A stretch of 64,000 nt of DNA from Pseudomonas brassicacearum (GCF_000585995.1 NZ_CP007410.1:1949430-2013429), one strand, 5' to 3'; shown: positions 1 to 9,050, counted from the stretch's first letter. The notes: generated by a model not told the origin, from the sequence alone. Program-made: numbers and translations.

Positions 1-1
1 G

Positions 2-637
2 CGCAGCCTGCTTCGCCCGTTGCGTGGATTGCCCGGCGTCGAACAGCTGGAAACAGCCGCTTCGGCGGTCGGCACCCTGACCACACCTCTGCGCGACCGG
101 GAAGTGTTGGCGGCTTACCTGGAGCAGCACGGCAAGGTCGAAGCGGCCAAGCGGCGCCAGGTGCAAATGGTTGCCGCGTATCCCGCCGTGGCCGGCAGCC
201 CGGAGCTGGCGCAGTTGTTGATGATCGTCGATGCGTTTCCGCGCTTCGTTCGCGCCGCCCAGCGCCAGGGCCTGCTCAAAGGGTTGCGTAGACGCATCGA
301 AAAACGCCTGGACAAGCAGTGGAAAAAACTCGGTGAAGCCTTGCGCGATCCGGCCCATGACCGCCATCGCTTGCGTCTGCTGATCAAGCGCGTGCGCTAC
401 GCCATCGAAGCCTACCCTGAACTCGACCGCCTGCCTGAAGCGACCATGCCACGGCTCAAATCCGCCCAAGGCACACTGGGCGACTGGCACGATTGCTGGC
501 AATGGCTGGCCAGGGCCGAGGAGGAACCCGATCTGCAATCTTGCGTACCGACCTGGCAGGATACGATGGCAAAGGCCGAGGCCAAGTCCGATAAGGTGCT
601 CGACAAGTTGGTGGCGAGTTGCTTCAAAAAATCCTGA
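2..637 (+). CDS. CHAD domain protein (5' end outside window)
   Basis: The reading frame is open from the first bases of the window, so the start lies upstream; an internal TTG at 20 is probably not the start. The visible 211 codons are helical and rich in Arg, Lys and His (RRRIEKRLDKQWKKL, HDRHRLRLLIKRVRYAIEAY), the hallmark of the CHAD (conserved histidine alpha-helical) domain. CHAD domains bind polyphosphate through basic surfaces and often sit beside or are fused to CYTH phosphatases; whether a CYTH part exists upstream cannot be seen. No membrane segment is visible. The gene is followed by a REP doublet with no further gene on this strand for 230 bp. Confidence 0.85.
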   Translation, partial: RSLLRPLRGLPGVEQLETAASAVGTLTTPLRDREVLAAYLEQHGKVEAAKRRQVQMVAAYPAVAGSPELAQLLMIVDAFPRFVRAAQRQGLLKGLRRRIEKRLDKQWKKLGEALRDPAHDRHRLRLLIKRVRYAIEAYPELDRLPEATMPRLKSAQGTLGDWHDCWQWLARAEEEPDLQSCVPTWQDTMAKAEAKSDKVLDKLVASCFKKS

Positions 638-653
638 GTCCTGCACATATCCC

Positions 654-743
654 TGTGGGAGCGGGCTTGCTCGCGAATACGGTAGATCAGTCCATACAGT
701 TGTGACTGACCCACCGTATTCGCGAGCAAGCCCGCTCCCACAA
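654..743. repeat. REP doublet, GTGGGAGC family
   Basis: Two inverted copies of the REP palindrome (GTGGGAGCGGGCTTGCTC and its complement) flank a short spacer, forming a REPIN-type hairpin between two genes. The same family recurs at 3766, 13227, 25243, 29224, 33873 and 51802, and as half-copies in the long repeats at 7.3-7.5 and 35.6 kb. Confidence 0.9.
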
Positions 744-868
744 TCGATGAAGGGTGGATTTAAAGGCTGCGGCCTATCTGTCAGCCTCTTTGGCCGGAAT
801 AAGCGCTGTGCCGCCGGCCCGGGCTGGTTAAGATCCCTTCATCTTTCTCCCCTGTTTTCGAGGTTGTC

Positions 869-1666
869 ATGCGCTTTTCCGATTTGATCGATGCCGTGCG
901 CCGTCAGCCAGGCGCCGTGACCATCGCGCCTGAATGGGGTCAAGGGCGCGCCTCTTTTGGCGGCCTGGTGGCGGCGCTGCAATACGAAGCGATGCGTGCG
1001 CAGGTGCCGGCGGATCGTCCGGTGCGCTCGCTGGCGATTACCTTTGTCGGCCCGGTCGAGGCCGACGTGCCCGTCAGTTTCGAAGTCGACGTATTGCGTG
1101 AAGGCAAGGCGGTCAGCCAGGTATTGGGGCGGGCCGTGCAGAACGGCCAGGTGGTGACCGTGGTGCAGGGCAGCTTCGGCGCATCGCGGTCCTCCGTAGT
1201 GGCGGTGCAGGCCGACCCCGCCCCGGAATTCAAAAGCGTGGAACAATGCCAGGAACTGCCCTACATCAAAGGTGGCACGCCGGAATTCATGCGTCACCTG
1301 GCGATGTGCTGGAGCGTCGGTGGCTTGCCGTTCTCGGGCAATAAATCCCGGAGCATGGGGGGCTGGGTACGTTTGCGTGGGGACGTGAAAGAGGAAGCGT
1401 TGAACGAAGGCCACATCCTGGCCCTGGTGGACGCCTGGCCGCCAGCGTTGTTGCCGCACCTCACGCAAATGGCGCCGGGCAGTACGCTCACCTGGACCAT
1501 TGAGTTCGTCCAGCCGCTGCTGGAACTCACGACACTGGATTGGTGCAAATACCTGGCCGAGATCGACCACGCCCAGGACGGCTACGGCCACGTCGCCGCA
1601 AAATTCTGGAGTGCCGATGGCCGCTTGATCGCCATAAGCCGTCAGACGGTGACCATCTTCGGCTAA
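869..1666 (+). CDS. acyl-CoA thioesterase family protein (TesB-like hotdog)
   Basis: A 265-residue soluble protein with the double-hotdog layout of TesB-like thioesterases. The N-terminal half carries FGGLVAALQYEAM, the motif where the hotdog helix packs, and the C-terminal half carries the second hotdog ending in AKFWSADGRLIAISRQTVTIFG, which resembles the DGRLIA(x)SRQ end of acyl-CoA thioesterases. The expected activity is hydrolysis of acyl-CoA to free acid and CoA; the substrate is not readable from sequence. The ATG has GAGGTT seven bases upstream. It is monocistronic, converging on a small membrane protein. Confidence 0.8.
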   Translation: MRFSDLIDAVRRQPGAVTIAPEWGQGRASFGGLVAALQYEAMRAQVPADRPVRSLAITFVGPVEADVPVSFEVDVLREGKAVSQVLGRAVQNGQVVTVVQGSFGASRSSVVAVQADPAPEFKSVEQCQELPYIKGGTPEFMRHLAMCWSVGGLPFSGNKSRSMGGWVRLRGDVKEEALNEGHILALVDAWPPALLPHLTQMAPGSTLTWTIEFVQPLLELTTLDWCKYLAEIDHAQDGYGHVAAKFWSADGRLIAISRQTVTIFG

Positions 1667-1893
1667 GGCTTTGCGTGACCGTGGCGCTGCAACCCGAGTG
1701 CCGCGACCACGCCGATGATGCCGATGGCGACGTCGGCCGGATTCAAGCTGAACACGCCTGACACCATTAACAGAAACGCAATGATGAACAGTGGCACCGC
1801 CATCAGGTGCAATACCTGATTGGTCGGGTGACGGTGGAGGGCAGGATCGGCGCGCCATTGCCAGGCCGGAAGATTGGGGTGACGTTTGCCCAT
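1663..1893 (-). CDS. small membrane protein, Mpo1/DUF962-like
   Basis: A 76-residue protein with HPTNQVLHLMAVPLF followed by one or two hydrophobic segments (FIIAFLLMVSGVF and VAIGIIGVVAALGL). The HPxNxxLHxxxxPLF stretch recalls the N-terminus of Mpo1/DUF962 membrane proteins, though this one is shorter than typical members. I chose the ATG at 1893 because AAGGA lies eight bases upstream; an ATG at 1914 in the same frame has no ribosome site. It overlaps the stop of the convergent thioesterase by four bases. Function unknown. Confidence 0.65.
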   Translation of the reverse strand: MGKRHPNLPAWQWRADPALHRHPTNQVLHLMAVPLFIIAFLLMVSGVFSLNPADVAIGIIGVVAALGLQRHGHAKP

Positions 1894-2026
1894 GATGCGG
1901 ATCCTTGAGTTCATGACACTGAATGACCCAAGAATAGGCTTGCCCGGGCGGGGCGGCGAATCGCGGTTGGCTATGGGCGCGATAGGTGGCCATAGCCTTT
2001 TCCCCTGTGCAGCGATGAGTTGCTTT

Positions 2027-2158
2027 TGTGGCGAGGGAGCTTGCTCCCGCTGGGCCGCGAAGCGGCCCCAAACGGTAACCCCGGTGTATCAGATTGATTG
2101 GGGGGCTTTTCTGGGGGGCGCTGCGCGCCCCAGCGGGAGCAAGCTCCCTCGCCACAGG
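2027..2158. repeat. REP doublet, GAGGGAGC family
   Basis: Inverted pair built on GAGGGAGCTTGCTCCC, a different family from the GTGGGAGC REP. Each arm carries a second hairpin: GGGCCGC-GAA-GCGGCCC at 2052-2068 and GGGGCGC-TGC-GCGCCCC at 2115-2131. The inner stems differ in sequence but both pair perfectly. Confidence 0.9.
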
Positions 2159-2177
2159 ACTTGAGCGGGTCGGTATT

Positions 2178-3659
2178 CTAAAGCTTGAGTTGCCCGATCG
2201 CCTTGCTCAGCTCGCCCGCCAACGTCGCCAATTCATGGCTGGTAGTGGCTGAGTCCACCGTCTGGCGTACGGTGTTTTCGGTCACGTCGCGAATACTCAC
2301 CACTGCCCGATTCATCTCTTCGGCGACCTGGCTCTGCTGTTCGGCCGCGACCGCAATCTGGGTGTTGCTCTCACGCATCTGCGCCACCGCACCGGTGATC
2401 TGCTCCAGGGCCTCGCCGGCCTCGCGGGCCTGTTGCACGCAGTCGTCGGCCTTGTTCGAACTCTCCTGCATGAAATCCACCGCGTCCCGGGTTCCGGCTT
2501 GCAGGGCCGCGATCATGGTGGTGATTTCATCCGTGGAACTCTGTACTCGCTTGGCCAGGTTGCGTACCTCGTCAGCCACCACGGCAAAACCGCGGCCCAT
2601 TTCCCCGGCCCGTGCTGCTTCGATGGCTGCGTTGAGGGCCAGCAGGTTGGTTTGCTCGGCAATGCTGTGGATCACGCTGACCACGCCATTGATTTTCTGG
2701 CTGTCTTCGGCCAAGCGCCCGATCATTTCGGCGGTCTGTTGTACGCCCGAGGACAGCCCGGTGATCGACTGTTGCACGCGGCTGACCACTTCGCGGCCGT
2801 TGCCGGCCAGGGTGTCGGCGGTTTTCGACAGGTCGCGGGTGGCGCCGGCATGCTGGGCGATGTGATAAACCGTGGCGGACATTTCGTTGATCGCCGTGGC
2901 CGCCTGATCAGTCTCGCTCTGCTGGCCGAGCATGCCGCGGCGAACATCGTTCATGCTCGATGCCAGGCGCGCCGCACCACTGTCCAGTTGCCGGGCAGTG
3001 GTGGCGACCGTGTCGACCACGCGCTGATAACCAGCCTGCATGGCGTTGAACGCGGCGGCCATCTGACCTACTTCGTCCCTGCAGGCCAGGGGCACGCGGG
3101 CGGACAAGTCACCGGTTTTTTCCACGTGCAGCATCACGTCCTTCAGGGTGTTCAGCTGGCTGAGCAGAAAACGGATCAACAGCTGCGAGGCCCCCAGCAT
3201 TGCCAACATCAGCACGAACACCGCCATAGCGTATTGGCTGAAGCGCTCGCCAAACACTTGGCCCAGGCTCGCGCCATGGGCGAGTACCGCGAGCCGTTGG
3301 TCGTCGCCTCGCCGGATCACTTCAGCACCCAGCAGTGGATCGTCGCCGAGCAGCGGCTTGGCATTGAGCTCGACCCAGCCATCGGCGTGCGCCAGTGAGG
3401 GCAATGCTTGATTATTGAAAGCGGGGATCTGTTCGCGATGGAATCCCAGCAGATGATCGGCCTTGGGCAACGGTTGCCCGGCAGGCCACGCCTCGAGCAA
3501 GCGCGCCTGGGCCTGGGCGTTCGCCTGAGCAGCGTGGTTGCGTGCTTGTTGTTCGAGCTGCACGGCGAAGAGCACCAGCAACAAGGTGGTGACAAAGGCG
3601 ACCGCATTGACCGCCCAGAATTTGTACTTCAGCGAGATATTGCTAAGCCAGGCACCCAT
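2178..3659 (-). CDS. methyl-accepting chemotaxis protein
   Basis: A 493-residue transmembrane chemoreceptor. The order is a membrane segment at about 14-32, a periplasmic region of about 115 residues without a recognisable Cache signature, a second membrane segment near 150-170, a HAMP domain to about 225, and a C-terminal signalling domain. The hairpin tip is visible as [21 protein letters not shown] followed by [16 protein letters not shown], the CheA/CheW contact region. It should control flagellar or another Che pathway; the ligand is unknown. It has no che neighbours. No NWETF-type CheR-docking pentapeptide is seen at the C-terminus (ends AIGQLKL). Confidence 0.93.
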   Translation of the reverse strand: MGAWLSNISLKYKFWAVNAVAFVTTLLLVLFAVQLEQQARNHAAQANAQAQARLLEAWPAGQPLPKADHLLGFHREQIPAFNNQALPSLAHADGWVELNAKPLLGDDPLLGAEVIRRGDDQRLAVLAHGASLGQVFGERFSQYAMAVFVLMLAMLGASQLLIRFLLSQLNTLKDVMLHVEKTGDLSARVPLACRDEVGQMAAAFNAMQAGYQRVVDTVATTARQLDSGAARLASSMNDVRRGMLGQQSETDQAATAINEMSATVYHIAQHAGATRDLSKTADTLAGNGREVVSRVQQSITGLSSGVQQTAEMIGRLAEDSQKINGVVSVIHSIAEQTNLLALNAAIEAARAGEMGRGFAVVADEVRNLAKRVQSSTDEITTMIAALQAGTRDAVDFMQESSNKADDCVQQAREAGEALEQITGAVAQMRESNTQIAVAAEQQSQVAEEMNRAVVSIRDVTENTVRQTVDSATTSHELATLAGELSKAIGQLKL

Positions 3660-3765
3660 GGAAGGTTTTCTCTGATAGCGGAAACAGCATTGGCAAGGTG
3701 CCAGTATTGTGCTGCTACTTCGGTGTCGGGGGGTTGATGTAGGTCAACAGACGACACGGCCCCAT

Positions 3766-3855
3766 TGTGGGAGCGGGCTTGCTCGCGAATGCGGTGGGTC
3801 AGTCACCTCTGTATTTGCTGACAAACTGCATTCGCGAGCAAGCCCGCTCCCACAG
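3766..3855. repeat. REP doublet, GTGGGAGC family
   Basis: Inverted pair of the GTGGGAGCGGGCTTGCTC palindrome separated by about 45 bp, lying between the divergent upstream side of the chemoreceptor and the 3' end of tatD. Confidence 0.9.
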
Positions 3856-3866
3856 GGGATATGGGT

Positions 3867-4676
3867 TTATTCGGAAAGACTGGGCAACCCAAAAAACGCC
3901 CGGGCGCACGCCGTGCTATGGGCCGCAAGATCTTCCTGGGTTTCGCCCCGGTGCAAGGCCACCTCGCGCAAAACCTCCGGCAAATAAGCCGGTTCGTTGC
4001 GACCATTCTTGGGCTTGGGCCGCAGCGTGCGGGGCAGCAGGTACGGCGCGTCGCTTTCGAGCATCAGCCGCCCGCGGGGAATTTCGCGCACCAAGGGATG
4101 CAGGTGTGTGCCCCGGCGTTCATCGCAGATCCAGCCGGTGATGCCGATGTGCAAGTCCAGGTCGAGGTAGCTGAACAGCGCTTTTTTTTCGCCGGTAAAA
4201 CAGTGCACCACCGCGGCAGGCAGTTGGTCGCGAAAGTCCCGGAGGATTTCCAGCAGGCGTTGATCGGCGTCCCGTTCATGGAGGAAGACCGGCAGTTGCA
4301 GTTCCACCGCCAGGGCGAGGTGTTCTTCCAGGACTTTTTCCTGTTGCGGCCTTGGAGAGAAGTCCCGGTTGAAATCCAGCCCGCATTCACCCACCGCGCA
4401 AACGCGGCTTTGCCTGAGTAAATCCTTGAGGTGCCGGGCGCTATCGGCGGTCCAGTCGCTGGCGCTGTGGGGGTGGATACCGGCTGTGGAAAATAGCCGC
4501 TCCGCGCCGTCATCGAGGCGTTCGCACAGCGCCAAAGCCTGCTCGCTGCTCTCGATGCTGGTGCCGGTCAAGACCAGTTGGCAGACTCCGGCTTCATAGG
4601 CGCGCTCAAGCACCGCCTGGTGTTTGTCGGCGAAACTGGAGTTGGTCAGGTTGACGCCGATATCGATGAGTTGCAT
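3867..4676 (-). CDS. tatD: TatD family metal-dependent deoxyribonuclease
   Basis: A 269-residue TIM-barrel hydrolase of the TatD family. The start [15 protein letters not shown] at 4676 is preferred over longer openings because it matches the family N-terminus and GAGGTAG precedes it. Family landmarks are [34 protein letters not shown] and [12 protein letters not shown]; these include the His, Glu and Asp metal ligands. TatD proteins are 3'-5' DNases acting in DNA turnover and repair. The protein is full length, and the gene stands alone with no tatABC beside it. Confidence 0.93.
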   Translation of the reverse strand: MQLIDIGVNLTNSSFADKHQAVLERAYEAGVCQLVLTGTSIESSEQALALCERLDDGAERLFSTAGIHPHSASDWTADSARHLKDLLRQSRVCAVGECGLDFNRDFSPRPQQEKVLEEHLALAVELQLPVFLHERDADQRLLEILRDFRDQLPAAVVHCFTGEKKALFSYLDLDLHIGITGWICDERRGTHLHPLVREIPRGRLMLESDAPYLLPRTLRPKPKNGRNEPAYLPEVLREVALHRGETQEDLAAHSTACARAFFGLPSLSE

Positions 4677-4910
4677 GGTGCTACCTCGGCCCAAAGGCCG
4701 GAAAGCATACCAGAGCTGTAGATTTATAAGAAAAGCCAAGAACTACAACGAGTTGAGGCTGTCTGTTGAGGCCGCGAGACAAGTCGGGTTGGTATAAATG
4801 CCATCACTGTGCCAGTCTTTCGCACTTTTCAGCGCCTCAGGCGCTCTGTTTCTGTCGATCCCAGCCTCGATTTTCAAGGCGGCGGTCCGCAGTGTCCTTC
4901 CGGAGAGTGG

Positions 4911-6332
4911 ATGGCACGTCTTCAGGTGTTGCTACTGCTGTGTTGTTCGCTGTTGTTGCCGATGCCGGCCGAAGCGCGGCTGCCTGGGCCTGTGCAAGCG
5001 GTGGCGCCGGGCACGGTGCGCGATTTGGCACAAATCCGTAGTAGCCGGGTATTGAAGGTGCTGGTCAACCAGAGCCGCAACAGTTCCGGTGAAGTCCAGG
5101 GACAGCCCATTGGCGTCGAATACCATCGATTGCGCGCCTTCGAGCAGTACCTCAACGGCCACGCCCGGGACGGGCAGGAAATCACCCTCAAGATCATTCC
5201 CAAGGCCAAGGACCAGTTGCTTGGCGCCTTGCAGCGCGGGGAGGGCGACCTCGTGGCCCCCGGCGAATTACTCGATCTCCAGGCTGCTCATGCGATCAGC
5301 GCCAGTAATCCAATCCGTACCGACGTGCCGTTGCTGCTGGTGGGCATCAAGGGCGAGAAGCGCTACACACGTGTGGAACAGCTCTCCGGAAAGACCCTGG
5401 CCCTGCCCAACGGTAGTGCGGCAGGGGATGCGGTGAGCCAGATCAACCAGAAGCTCGCGTTGCTCAAGTTGCCACCGGTGAAGATCGAATGGGTCGACCC
5501 CAGTCTGGCGGTGGAAGATGTGCTGGAAATGGTCCAGGGCGGGATTTTCCACCTGACAATCGTCGAGCAGCCCATCGCCGAGCGCTGGGGCAAGATCCTC
5601 CCCAAGTTGCGCTTCGATCGTCAGGTGTTGATTGGTGAACCGAGTGACGAGTATTGGTTCGTGCGTCGCGACGCCGCCATGCTGCGGGCGAGCATCGACC
5701 AGTTCCTGGCGATCTACAAGGTACCGTCCAACCAGGATGCCGCGTTCCTGCGCATCTATCGCCGCTTGTACCAGGTGCACTATCCGCTGGCCCGGGCCGA
5801 TCGCCAGCGCCTGGAGAAACTGCGCCCCGTGTTGCAAAAGCATGCTGAGGCCCAGGGCATGGACTGGCTCAACCTCGCGGCCCTGGCATTCAAGGAATCA
5901 GCTTTGCAACCCAACGCCCGCAGCGGCAGCGGCCCGACCGGTCTGATGCAGATTACCCCGGCGGCGGCGCAGCGAGTCGGGGTCAATAACATTCAGAACC
6001 TGGATGCCAACGTCCAGGCCGGTGCCAAGTACTTGGCCCTGATCCGCCGCAAGTTCTTTGCCAGCCCAAAGCTCAACGAGCGCGAGCGCATGGCCTTCGT
6101 TTTGGCTGCCTACAACATGGGGCCTGAGCGGGTGCAGGGGATGCGTGCCGAGGCTCGGCGCCGGGGGCTGAACCCCAATCAATGGTTTTTCCAGGTCGAG
6201 CGCATCGCCATGGAGCAGGTGGGAATGGGCGCCGTCAGCTATGTTAATAGCGTGAACAAATACTATTTGGCGTTTGATCGGGAACGGGAGTCGCTGGAGC
6301 CTGAGGAGCAGAAAGTCGCCCAGCGTAAATAA
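4911..6332 (+). CDS. MltF-like lytic transglycosylase with solute-binding domain
   Basis: A 473-residue exported murein hydrolase. I start at the ATG at 4911 (GGAG upstream), which gives a clear signal peptide (MARLQVLLLLCCSLLLPMPAEA); the frame is open further upstream but that part is unlike the family. A periplasmic-binding-protein type 3 fold spans about residues 40-270. A C-terminal SLT domain follows, with the catalytic Glu in AFKESALQP (Glu329) and downstream GLMQITPAAA and AAYNMGPERV. The layout is that of MltF, which cleaves peptidoglycan glycan strands with 1,6-anhydro product formation. No lipobox is seen, unlike some other lytic transglycosylases. Confidence 0.88.
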   Translation: MARLQVLLLLCCSLLLPMPAEARLPGPVQAVAPGTVRDLAQIRSSRVLKVLVNQSRNSSGEVQGQPIGVEYHRLRAFEQYLNGHARDGQEITLKIIPKAKDQLLGALQRGEGDLVAPGELLDLQAAHAISASNPIRTDVPLLLVGIKGEKRYTRVEQLSGKTLALPNGSAAGDAVSQINQKLALLKLPPVKIEWVDPSLAVEDVLEMVQGGIFHLTIVEQPIAERWGKILPKLRFDRQVLIGEPSDEYWFVRRDAAMLRASIDQFLAIYKVPSNQDAAFLRIYRRLYQVHYPLARADRQRLEKLRPVLQKHAEAQGMDWLNLAALAFKESALQPNARSGSGPTGLMQITPAAAQRVGVNNIQNLDANVQAGAKYLALIRRKFFASPKLNERERMAFVLAAYNMGPERVQGMRAEARRRGLNPNQWFFQVERIAMEQVGMGAVSYVNSVNKYYLAFDRERESLEPEEQKVAQRK

Positions 6333-6429
6333 TCGATTAAACTGATTGGTATGCCGAAATATTTGCGCTTTTAGAACAAGTTTTTTTGATTAATATGGCG
6401 ACCAACAACCTCACATCTAGGGATGCCCC

Positions 6430-6864
6430 ATGAGCTCATTGATCAATAAAGTCCTGTTTACCCGCGCCGGCTACGGTCTGACCGTCCTGCGCATCGCTGT
6501 CGGTATCATTTTCGCCGCTCACGGCTCGCAGAAACTCTTTGGCCTGTTCGGCGGCTACGGCCTGACCGGAACGGCGCAGTGGATGGAAAGCATCGGCCTG
6601 ACTCCGGGTTACGTGATGGCGACACTGGCGGGCGGTACCGAGTTTTTCGCCGGGCTGGCGTTGATCATCGGTTTGCTGGCGCGTCCGGCGGCGTTGGGCC
6701 TGGCCTTCTTGTCGCTGGTGGCGATTTTCTCCGTGCACATCGGCAACGGTCTGTTCATGGCCAACAACGGTTATGAGTTTGCCCTGGCCTTGCTGGCTGG
6801 CAGTATTGCGGTGCTGATCGAAGGTGCCGGCAAGTTGTCAGTCGATCGTGCCATTGCTGATTGA
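6430..6864 (+). CDS. DoxX family membrane protein
   Basis: A 144-residue integral membrane protein with four predicted helices. The N-terminal LRIAVGIIFAAHGSQKLFG is the signature of the DoxX family, and GGTEFFAGLALIIGLLARPAALGLAFLSLVAIF forms the second and third helices. DoxX relatives act in quinone or thiol redox chemistry, but no specific role can be read here. AGGGAT sits eight bases before the ATG. The gene is followed directly by the long-repeat region, whose terminator-like end begins about 50 bp after the stop. Confidence 0.88.
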   Translation: MSSLINKVLFTRAGYGLTVLRIAVGIIFAAHGSQKLFGLFGGYGLTGTAQWMESIGLTPGYVMATLAGGTEFFAGLALIIGLLARPAALGLAFLSLVAIFSVHIGNGLFMANNGYEFALALLAGSIAVLIEGAGKLSVDRAIAD

Positions 6865-6905
6865 TTGCTTGGTTTGAGCCGCAAGACCCCGTTTGTATTC
6901 ACTGC

Positions 6906-7342
6906 TGTTCACTAAGAAAAACGGTGCTTCTTCTTGAGAGGGGAGCGCCGTTTTTTTTGGGGCTCGTCTTTAGGGAGGGTATAGTTTGTGTGTATATCCG
7001 TTGCTGCGGTAACGGCTGCTTAGGGTTCCGCCCTTACGGCGGGTCACTTTCGAAAAGCGCGAAAGTAACCAAAGCGCTTTTGCCCCACCACTCGGTGCCT
7101 CGCCTAGGCTCGGCATGCCCTCACTCCGGCATTGCTCCGTGGGCCCGCCGCGAAGGACCATCCATGGTCCAGCGCGGCTACCTCGGCATCCATGCCGAGG
7201 TGCCCACTGCGCAATACCTGCGTTCGGCCATCGTGGTTAATGGGGCGCCGAGATCAACGTCCGCCGCGAGGCGGCCTGAGAGCCGACCTGGCTCTTTCGG
7301 TCGTACTCCGATCCAACTGTGGGAGCGAGCCTGCTCGCGAAG
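6906..7342 (-). repeat. long intergenic repeat, copy 1
   Basis: About 430 bp present again in inverted orientation at 7524-7956 and in a third copy at 35605-36056. Read on the minus strand it runs from a REP half-copy (7318-7342), through GGTCGGCT and a region with two hairpins (7181-7200 and 7155-7170), to a terminator-like hairpin with a T run (6915-6958) and an end matching GTGAAC. No convincing gene is present; the long open frames are translations of the palindromes. Confidence 0.9.
6913..6960. terminator. terminator-like hairpin at the end of long repeat copy 1
   Basis: AACGGTGCT pairs with AGCGCCGTT (one mismatch) around a purine-rich loop, with an A run on one side and eight Ts on the other, so it could stop transcription from either direction, including from the DoxX gene. 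Confidence 0.75.
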
Positions 7343-7490
7343 GCGGCCTGACAGCCGGCCTGTTTCTTGCGGCTGTACTCCGATCCCCTTGTGGGAGCGA
7401 GCCTGCTTGCGAAGGCGGCCTGACAGCCGACCTGTTTCTTGCGGCTGTACTCCGATCCTCTTGTGCGAGCTTGCTCGGGATGGCGATGGC
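7318..7490. repeat. 72-bp tandem array with REP half-copies
   Basis: The segment TGTGGGAGCGAGCCTGC recurs in direct orientation at 7318 and 7390, and a decayed copy (TGTGCGAGCTTGCTCG) begins at 7462: an exact 72-bp period. Between the REP halves each unit carries GGCGGCCTGACAGCC and TTGCGGCTGTACTCC, related to the edge of the long repeat, so the array looks like repeated duplication of the repeat border. Confidence 0.9.
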
Positions 7491-7523
7491 TCAGTCAATG
7501 AAGATGTTGAATGCTCCGGCCTC

Positions 7524-7956
7524 TTCGCGAGCAAGCTCGCTCCCACAGGAGAAACGCGGTCCTACCCCAAACCAGGTCGGCTCTCAGGCCGCCTCGCTTT
7601 TGATTTTGATCTGGGGCGCCCCATTGACCACGATGGCCGAACGCAGGCATTGCGCAGTGGGCAACCCGGCATGGATGCCGGGTTAGCCGCGCTGGACCAT
7701 GGATGGTCCTTCGCGGCGGCCCACGGAGCAATGCCGGAGAGAGGGCATGCCGAGCCTAGGCGAGGCACCGAGTGGTGGGGCAAGAGCGTTTTGCTTACTT
7801 TTGCGCTTCTCAAAAGTGAGCCGCCGTCAGGGCGGAACCCTAAGCAGCCGTTACCGAAGCAACGGATATACACACTAACTATAAAATCCCAACTCAGAAA
7901 GACAAGCCCAAAAAAACGCCCCCTCAGGAAAGGAACACCGTTTCTTAAGTGAACAG
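7524..7956 (+). repeat. long intergenic repeat, copy 2
   Basis: Inverted partner of the copy at 6906-7342. It begins with a REP half (7524-7549), carries the hairpins ACCCGGCAT-GG-ATGCCGGGT (7664-7683) and GGACCAT-GG-ATGGTCC, and ends in a terminator-like element (about 7907-7945) and GTGAAC. Together the two copies would let transcripts form a very long duplex. Confidence 0.9.
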
Positions 7957-8188
7957 CATTGCCGTCATGTACGGGTCTTTTTAATGCGCGCCGATTCTTG
8001 ACACTGCCCAGTCAGCTTCTCTAGGATGCCGCTCATGCGCCGATTTAAACAGCTACTTGCGGGGCGCCAGGTGACTCATCCAGTTGCCGACAGAAGCCGG
8101 AAAGCCAGGCTTCGAAATACCGCTAAAGCGCTGGTTCGGTGTTGCCTCTCACCTGCCATGCAGACTTTTGAGGCAGAGACACGACACG

Positions 8189-8497
8189 ATGAACGCATCC
8201 AGCCCCCTTGTACGTCTTGCGCCGATCACGGCGAACCTTCTGCAGCGCAATCCAAAAATTCTCCTGGGTGGTACCCACCAGCCAACGCTGTTGCGTTATC
8301 TCGATGGCTGGCCGCGCCGCAGCCACGGGCCTGCGGCTTTCCTGATCCAGTTCGTTGAAGACGGTGAGTCGCTGGCGCGCTTTGCCAACGACAGTTTCGA
8401 CCTGGCTGTTATCCAGTCCCCGAGTGCGGCAGACGCGCCTGAAATGATCCGGCAACTGACCCGGGTCGCGCGGCAGGGATTGATCACCCGTCGTTGA
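8189..8497 (+). CDS. small protein resembling a methyltransferase fragment
   Basis: A 102-residue protein (MNASSPLVRLAPITANLL start). The stretch FANDSFDLAVIQSPSAADAPEMIRQLTRVARQGLI resembles motif IV of class I SAM-dependent methyltransferases, where FDLV is followed by a helix and a 'G-G/P' loop. The glycine-rich SAM-binding motif I is not present, so it is either a degenerate or a structural relative. The ribosome site is weak (GAGG about 15 bases upstream). It is wedged between the long repeat and a convergent Gre factor. Function unknown. Confidence 0.5.
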   Translation: MNASSPLVRLAPITANLLQRNPKILLGGTHQPTLLRYLDGWPRRSHGPAAFLIQFVEDGESLARFANDSFDLAVIQSPSAADAPEMIRQLTRVARQGLITRR

Positions 8498-8518
8498 GAT
8501 GCTCAGGTTGGCTGCCAG

Positions 8519-9016
8519 CTACGGGTAAACAATGTCCACGATGTAGACCCGTTTTTCTCCTGTCGGCGTCTGGACGCTGACTTCGGCGTCCAGGGCCTTG
8601 CCGATCAGTGCCCGTGCCAACGGTGAATCGATACTGATCAGGTTCTGTTTCAAATCCAGCTCATCCGGGCCGACGATGCGATAGCGCGCTTCTTTGCCAT
8701 CCTCATCTTCGACTGTGACCCAGGCGCCGAAATAGACCTTGTTGGGATCGCTGGGTTTTTCGCTGACGACTTTGAGCGCTTCAAGGCGCTTGGTGAGGAA
8801 GCGCACGCGACTGTCGATTTCCCGCAGCATTTTCTTGCCATAGGTGTATTCGGCATTTTCCGAACGATCACCCTGGGCTGCCGCTTCGCTGACCGACTGG
8901 GTCACTTGAGGACGGCGCACATGCCACAGTTCATGGAACTCGGCGCGCATCCGCGCTTCACCCTCGGGGGTGATCAGCGCGGTGCCGGCGGTGCGGGGTG
9001 GACGATAACGGCTCAT
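8519..9016 (-). CDS. greB: GreB-type transcription elongation factor
   Basis: A 165-residue Gre factor. The N-terminal coiled coil carries GDRSENAEYTYGKK, whose acidic residues reach into the RNA polymerase secondary channel and stimulate cleavage of backtracked transcripts. The C-terminal FKBP-like domain is visible as IDSPLARALIGKALDAEVSVQTPTG. The basic N-terminal tail (MSRYRPPRT) and the YTYGKKMLREIDSRVRFL helix fit GreB rather than GreA. It is separated by only 34 bp from the exporter permease upstream on the same strand, so it may share that transcript. A second, unusual Gre-fold protein lies at 20710. Confidence 0.88.
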   Translation of the reverse strand: MSRYRPPRTAGTALITPEGEARMRAEFHELWHVRRPQVTQSVSEAAAQGDRSENAEYTYGKKMLREIDSRVRFLTKRLEALKVVSEKPSDPNKVYFGAWVTVEDEDGKEARYRIVGPDELDLKQNLISIDSPLARALIGKALDAEVSVQTPTGEKRVYIVDIVYP

Positions 9017-9050
9017 GGCTACTTCTTATCAGGGTGAAGCCGGAAGTCTA

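Noticed and set aside
839..2155. 438-codon minus-strand frame
   Set aside because: Antisense to the thioesterase gene, low-complexity Arg/His-rich composition typical of GC-rich shadow frames.
2433..3398. 321-codon plus-strand frame
   Set aside because: Antisense shadow of the chemoreceptor; His/Gly/Gln-rich with no family features.
7318..7533. CRISPR-like spacing of direct repeats
   Set aside because: Only three units, the unit is a 72-bp direct duplication without distinct unique spacers, and no cas gene is near.
6861..7952. 363-codon plus-strand open frame across the repeat region
   Set aside because: It reads through both inverted repeats, REP halves and the tandem array; the same peptide pieces recur because the DNA repeats. 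No ribosome site or domain.
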